Below are positions 7,511-9,754 of a DNA stretch of 9,754 bases, in pieces. Numbering within the stretch: position 1 is the first letter of the stretch; each line of letters opens with the position of its first letter. This DNA comes from Candidatus Aminicenantota bacterium (GTDB lineage Bacteria; Acidobacteriota; Aminicenantia; UBA2199), in assembly GCA_024644125.1 (NCBI GenBank), contig JAHELQ010000176.1:1-9754 (forward strand), in the 5' to 3' direction. Under the pieces are notes generated by a model. The model was not told the origin of the DNA. It saw nothing but the letters and a program-made list of their open reading frames with translations, and searched no databases. The translations under genes were made by a program, and so were the position numbers.

Positions 7511-7545
7511 AAAAATTCCCCGGCCCTTGCAGAGCCGGGAATTTA
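7511..7545 (-). terminator. Rho-independent terminator after the exporter gene
   Basis: On the minus strand AATTCCCGGC (7534-7543) pairs with GCCGGGGAATT (7514-7524) around a nine-base loop, giving ten base pairs with one bulged G. Five T residues follow (complement of 7511-7515). It begins about 15 bases after the exporter stop codon. It suggests that the exporter transcript ends here and that the NRPS operon has its own promoter. Confidence 0.75.
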
Positions 7546-7559
7546 TGATTTACAAATCT

Positions 7560-9754
7560 TTAGTCTTTGCTTGTGGTACGGAAGTTTGCGTCTACCTTTT
7601 CGATCTTGCCCATATCCATTTTAATGATTTTATCGGCAACATCAAAATAATGATCGTCATGGGTGATGGCGATGACGATTTTCCCTTCATTTTTCATTCT
7701 AATAAGAAGATCGCGATAGAAAAACTTGCGAAATTCCGGGTCCTGGTCTGCGGCGATTTCATCGAACAGGTAGATTGGAGAATCCTCGAGATAACATTGT
7801 AGGAGCGCCAACCTTTTCCGTTGCCCGCCGGAAAGATCGATGGTGCTGAATTTATTGCCATTGACACTTACTTTGTCAGCAAGACTCAACATTTCCAGAT
7901 TATTGGAAACCAGGTGATCGCGGCCAGCCAATTCGACATTGTACATTTTCTGGAATAAATGGTAATTGGCAAATACTGTCGAAAAATACTCGCCGATCCT
8001 ACCATCTTTGCCTGGGGCCCCCGCCACTAAAATAGCCCCCTCGTCAGGCTGGTAAAGTCCGGTTAGAAGCTTGGCTAGAGTTGTTTTTCCACTACCATTA
8101 CCTCCGATAATAAAGGTAATTTCTCCTTTTTTGGCTTCGAAGTCGATGGGCCCAACCTTAAAGCCCTCTCCATCCGAATCTTCACGGTCATATTTGTAGA
8201 CGACCCCCTCGGCTTTAAGGCTGTCCACAGCACCGGGACGTTCCTGGGTGATTTCCAACACTTCAGGCGCCATATTGGCCGGAATATCCGCTTCGAATCC
8301 CTTGACCCGGTTCCAGGAAACCCGCATCTGCATAATCTGGGGAACGGAGTTCAGAATACCGTTGATCGGCCCGATCAAATAGAGGAGGATCATAATGAAA
8401 CTCATCAGAGTGAAGGTGCTGATATCTGGAAATATCCGGGGAATCGCGAATCCGACGGCTCCCAAAACGATCACGAGGAGAGATTCTCCAATGAGAAACG
8501 CGTTAATGAACTTGACAACGGCTTTGACGATTTTTACCCGAAATTCGTCGCAACTGACCGCGATATCATTTCGGTATTCCCTCTTTTTATTTACTTGCAG
8601 GCTCAATTCCTTAAAACCATCCAGCATACCGTTCAAAAGTCCCATAAACACATTCCGGGTATCCCGCGCCTCTTCGAAATATTGCTCGGCTTTCTGGCTC
8701 ACGATTCCATATAGAGTGGCGATAGCCCCTACCACCAACACCGTGATAGCGGTGGCCCAAAACGCGATTGTCGCCAGGTAAAGGAACGCGCCGATAGTGG
8801 TAATGATACTGGTGACCAATTGAACCACAATATTGGCGGAATTGCTAATCTGCCCGGTATCATCGTTGATAGTGGCATAAACGCGGCCGCGATCCAACCG
8901 TTCAAACCTCTGGTAAGAGGTGAGGAAGACCTTCTCGATCAAACGCATCCTCATATCATAAACAATATCGAATGTGATCTCGACCAATCTCGTTTGCAAC
9001 ACTTTCCGCCCCAGGATATATACAAAAAACGCCAGGGCGAAATAATACAATTGATATTTCAATTGGATGTTGCTGAACAGGGAGCTCGAGATCAAGAAAA
9101 TCACCATCGCATTGGCGCCGCCGGAGAGAAGGGAAAGTACAATAACCATCGGAATCGATCTGATGTACTTGTTCTTTTGAGGAAACAATGACGAAAGCAA
9201 AAATCCCAGGTAGCTGATGGCGATTGCCGCCAATATCAATACACCCGCCACTTGAAAGCTGATGGGGGACCATATAACGGCCGTGTCCCAGGAAACATTC
9301 GACATGGCGAAGGGGACCAAATATACCGCAAGGACGAAGGGTAACAACACAACAAATCCGAGCGCCAGCTTCCCGATTTTCAGCAAACCGAGTTCGCCGA
9401 AACCCCTCTTACCCTTAGCGACTTCTATAGGAATATAAATAATGAAAGCCAACACACACAATAAGTAGAATCCCACCATCACCGAAATGAGAGACGCTGC
9501 TTTATCCAGGGTGTTTCCCGGAAGGGAGGGTAGTTCCAATGGTTTCCCATCCAGGTATTTGAGCGCCAGGTAACCGATTGTAACTGTATTGGAGCTATTT
9601 GAATTGGCAAGTACCGCACAACCGGCTTTCTTTTTCGGCATAAACCCAACAAACGATGTGAAATTCGGATTCATTCCGCCATGGTCCACCAGATCTTTAC
9701 CATCCACATAGGCCTGCCAGCCCATGCCATAGGAGGAAAAATTAATTCCATCCG
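7560..9754 (-). CDS. Serine hydrolase-ABC exporter fusion, ZmaM/cyclic-peptide-transporter type (5' end missing)
   Basis: The frame is open to the right edge, so the true start lies beyond the window. The Met codon at 9723-9725 is internal, because NFSSYGMGWQ reads through it. Residues below count from that Met. The first 70 residues are the C-terminal end of a beta-lactamase/penicillin-binding-protein fold (PF00144 type): GWQAYVDG, the HGG motif at 15-17, FTSFVGFMPKKKAG, AVLANSNS. Three helices follow (about 79-101, 119-141, 155-180), then a six-helix ABC membrane domain and an ATPase with Walker A GGNGSGKTT (541-549), LSGGQRKR (631-638), Walker B YLFDE (652-656) and switch His689. FDEIAADQDPEFRKFFY is typical of the SyrD/PvdE/YojI exporters. 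Role by family: pumps the NRPS product out of the cytoplasm. The hydrolase may trim it outside, as ClbP and ZmaM do. The catalytic Ser, Lys and Tyr of the hydrolase are off-window. Confidence 0.92.
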   Translation of the reverse strand, partial: DGINFSSYGMGWQAYVDGKDLVDHGGMNPNFTSFVGFMPKKKAGCAVLANSNSSNTVTIGYLALKYLDGKPLELPSLPGNTLDKAASLISVMVGFYLLCVLAFIIYIPIEVAKGKRGFGELGLLKIGKLALGFVVLLPFVLAVYLVPFAMSNVSWDTAVIWSPISFQVAGVLILAAIAISYLGFLLSSLFPQKNKYIRSIPMVIVLSLLSGGANAMVIFLISSSLFSNIQLKYQLYYFALAFFVYILGRKVLQTRLVEITFDIVYDMRMRLIEKVFLTSYQRFERLDRGRVYATINDDTGQISNSANIVVQLVTSIITTIGAFLYLATIAFWATAITVLVVGAIATLYGIVSQKAEQYFEEARDTRNVFMGLLNGMLDGFKELSLQVNKKREYRNDIAVSCDEFRVKIVKAVVKFINAFLIGESLLVIVLGAVGFAIPRIFPDISTFTLMSFIMILLYLIGPINGILNSVPQIMQMRVSWNRVKGFEADIPANMAPEVLEITQERPGAVDSLKAEGVVYKYDREDSDGEGFKVGPIDFEAKKGEITFIIGGNGSGKTTLAKLLTGLYQPDEGAILVAGAPGKDGRIGEYFSTVFANYHLFQKMYNVELAGRDHLVSNNLEMLSLADKVSVNGNKFSTIDLSGGQRKRLALLQCYLEDSPIYLFDEIAADQDPEFRKFFYRDLLIRMKNEGKIVIAITHDDHYFDVADKIIKMDMGKIEKVDANFRTTSKD
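7563..8228 (-). other. ABC ATPase domain of the exporter
   Basis: About 220 residues with an intact Walker A lysine (Lys547, codon 8085-8087), signature LSGGQRKR, Walker B Asp655/Glu656, and His689 in ITHDDHYF. It is complete and looks active. AADQDPEFR directly after Walker B marks the cyclic-peptide/siderophore exporter branch. Confidence 0.95.
9183..9491 (-). other. Three-helix membrane linker between hydrolase and ABC transporter
   Basis: Three hydrophobic segments lie between the hydrolase and the ABC membrane domain. The loop after the first (KGKRGFGELGLLKIGK) and the one after the third (PQKNKYIR) are basic, while the loop after the second (MSNVSWDTAVIW) is not. By the positive-inside rule this puts the hydrolase outside and the ABC domain in its normal orientation. 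ClbP also has three C-terminal helices. Confidence 0.7.
9516..9754 (-). other. C-terminal end of beta-lactamase-fold hydrolase domain
   Basis: The protein reads DGINFSSYGMGWQAYVDG, then VDHGGMNPNFTSF and GCAVLANSNS. This order (YGxGW, then HGG, then SFVGF, then VLxN) is the standard end of the PF00144 serine beta-lactamase/DD-peptidase/esterase family. HGG is the third active-site motif, in the place of KTG. Only the final strands are in the window. Confidence 0.85.

Noticed and set aside
9723..9725. ATG as the start of the exporter gene
   Set aside because: The frame continues upstream as NFSSYG and joins GWQ in a pattern conserved in beta-lactamase-fold proteins, so this Met is internal.
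9731..9738. AGGAGGAA on the plus strand as a strong ribosome binding site
   Set aside because: No start codon follows within the window at a suitable distance, and the bases encode Ser-Ser-Phe of the hydrolase on the other strand.
1..9754. CRISPR arrays, tRNA/rRNA genes, insertion sequences or tandem repeats
   Set aside because: I saw no regularly spaced repeats, tRNA-like cloverleaf, transposase motifs or terminal inverted repeats; almost all of the window is coding.

Overview
The window is part of a nonribosomal peptide (NRPS) biosynthetic gene cluster of a bacterium. All six genes that can be supported lie on the minus strand, so transcription runs from high to low coordinates. Base composition looks moderate (roughly half GC) and Shine-Dalgarno sites are clear. 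Nothing in the window fixes the phylum. The transporter is of the type that gram-negative and Bacillus NRPS clusters use for peptide export.

Right edge (7560-9754): the 3' part of a gene encoding a serine beta-lactamase-fold hydrolase joined to three membrane helices and then to a complete ABC exporter of the SyrD/PvdE/YojI cyclic-peptide class. This layout matches the ZmaM-type prodrug-activating exporters (a ClbP-like D-Asn peptidase fused to an ABC transporter). A likely rho-independent terminator follows it at 7511-7545. A 160-bp intergenic stretch then separates it from the biosynthetic operon and carries a possible -10 box.

Centre (2855-7399): one 1514-residue NRPS with order C-A-PCP-C. 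It begins with a GTG codon directly at a condensation domain whose first residues look like a COM-acceptor/DCL type. It ends with an LCL-type condensation domain that has no A, PCP or TE after it. The protein therefore needs an upstream partner (expected to end in an epimerization domain) and either a downstream partner or a free amine acceptor. The binding-pocket code read from the sequence is D-G-A-I-V-A-E-V-L-K, closest to a tyrosine code I recall.

Left half (81-2823): three small enzymes tightly packed behind the NRPS and probably co-transcribed with it. They are an archaeal-type triosephosphate-isomerase homologue lacking the catalytic His, a zinc-ribbon threonine-synthase-like PLP enzyme, and a FabG-like SDR whose catalytic Ser is replaced by Ala. 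Together they look like a dedicated route to an unusual building block. At the left edge (1-78) a further co-directional gene begins and runs off the window.

Working model (inference): an upstream initiation module makes an N-acyl-D-amino acid cap. This NRPS extends it with one, possibly aromatic, residue and condenses it onward. The accessory trio supplies a precursor. The hydrolase-ABC fusion exports the capped product and may cleave the cap outside the cytoplasm. The individual families are known; the combination of the atypical TIM, ThrS-like and SDR proteins with this exporter is the part I do not recognise.
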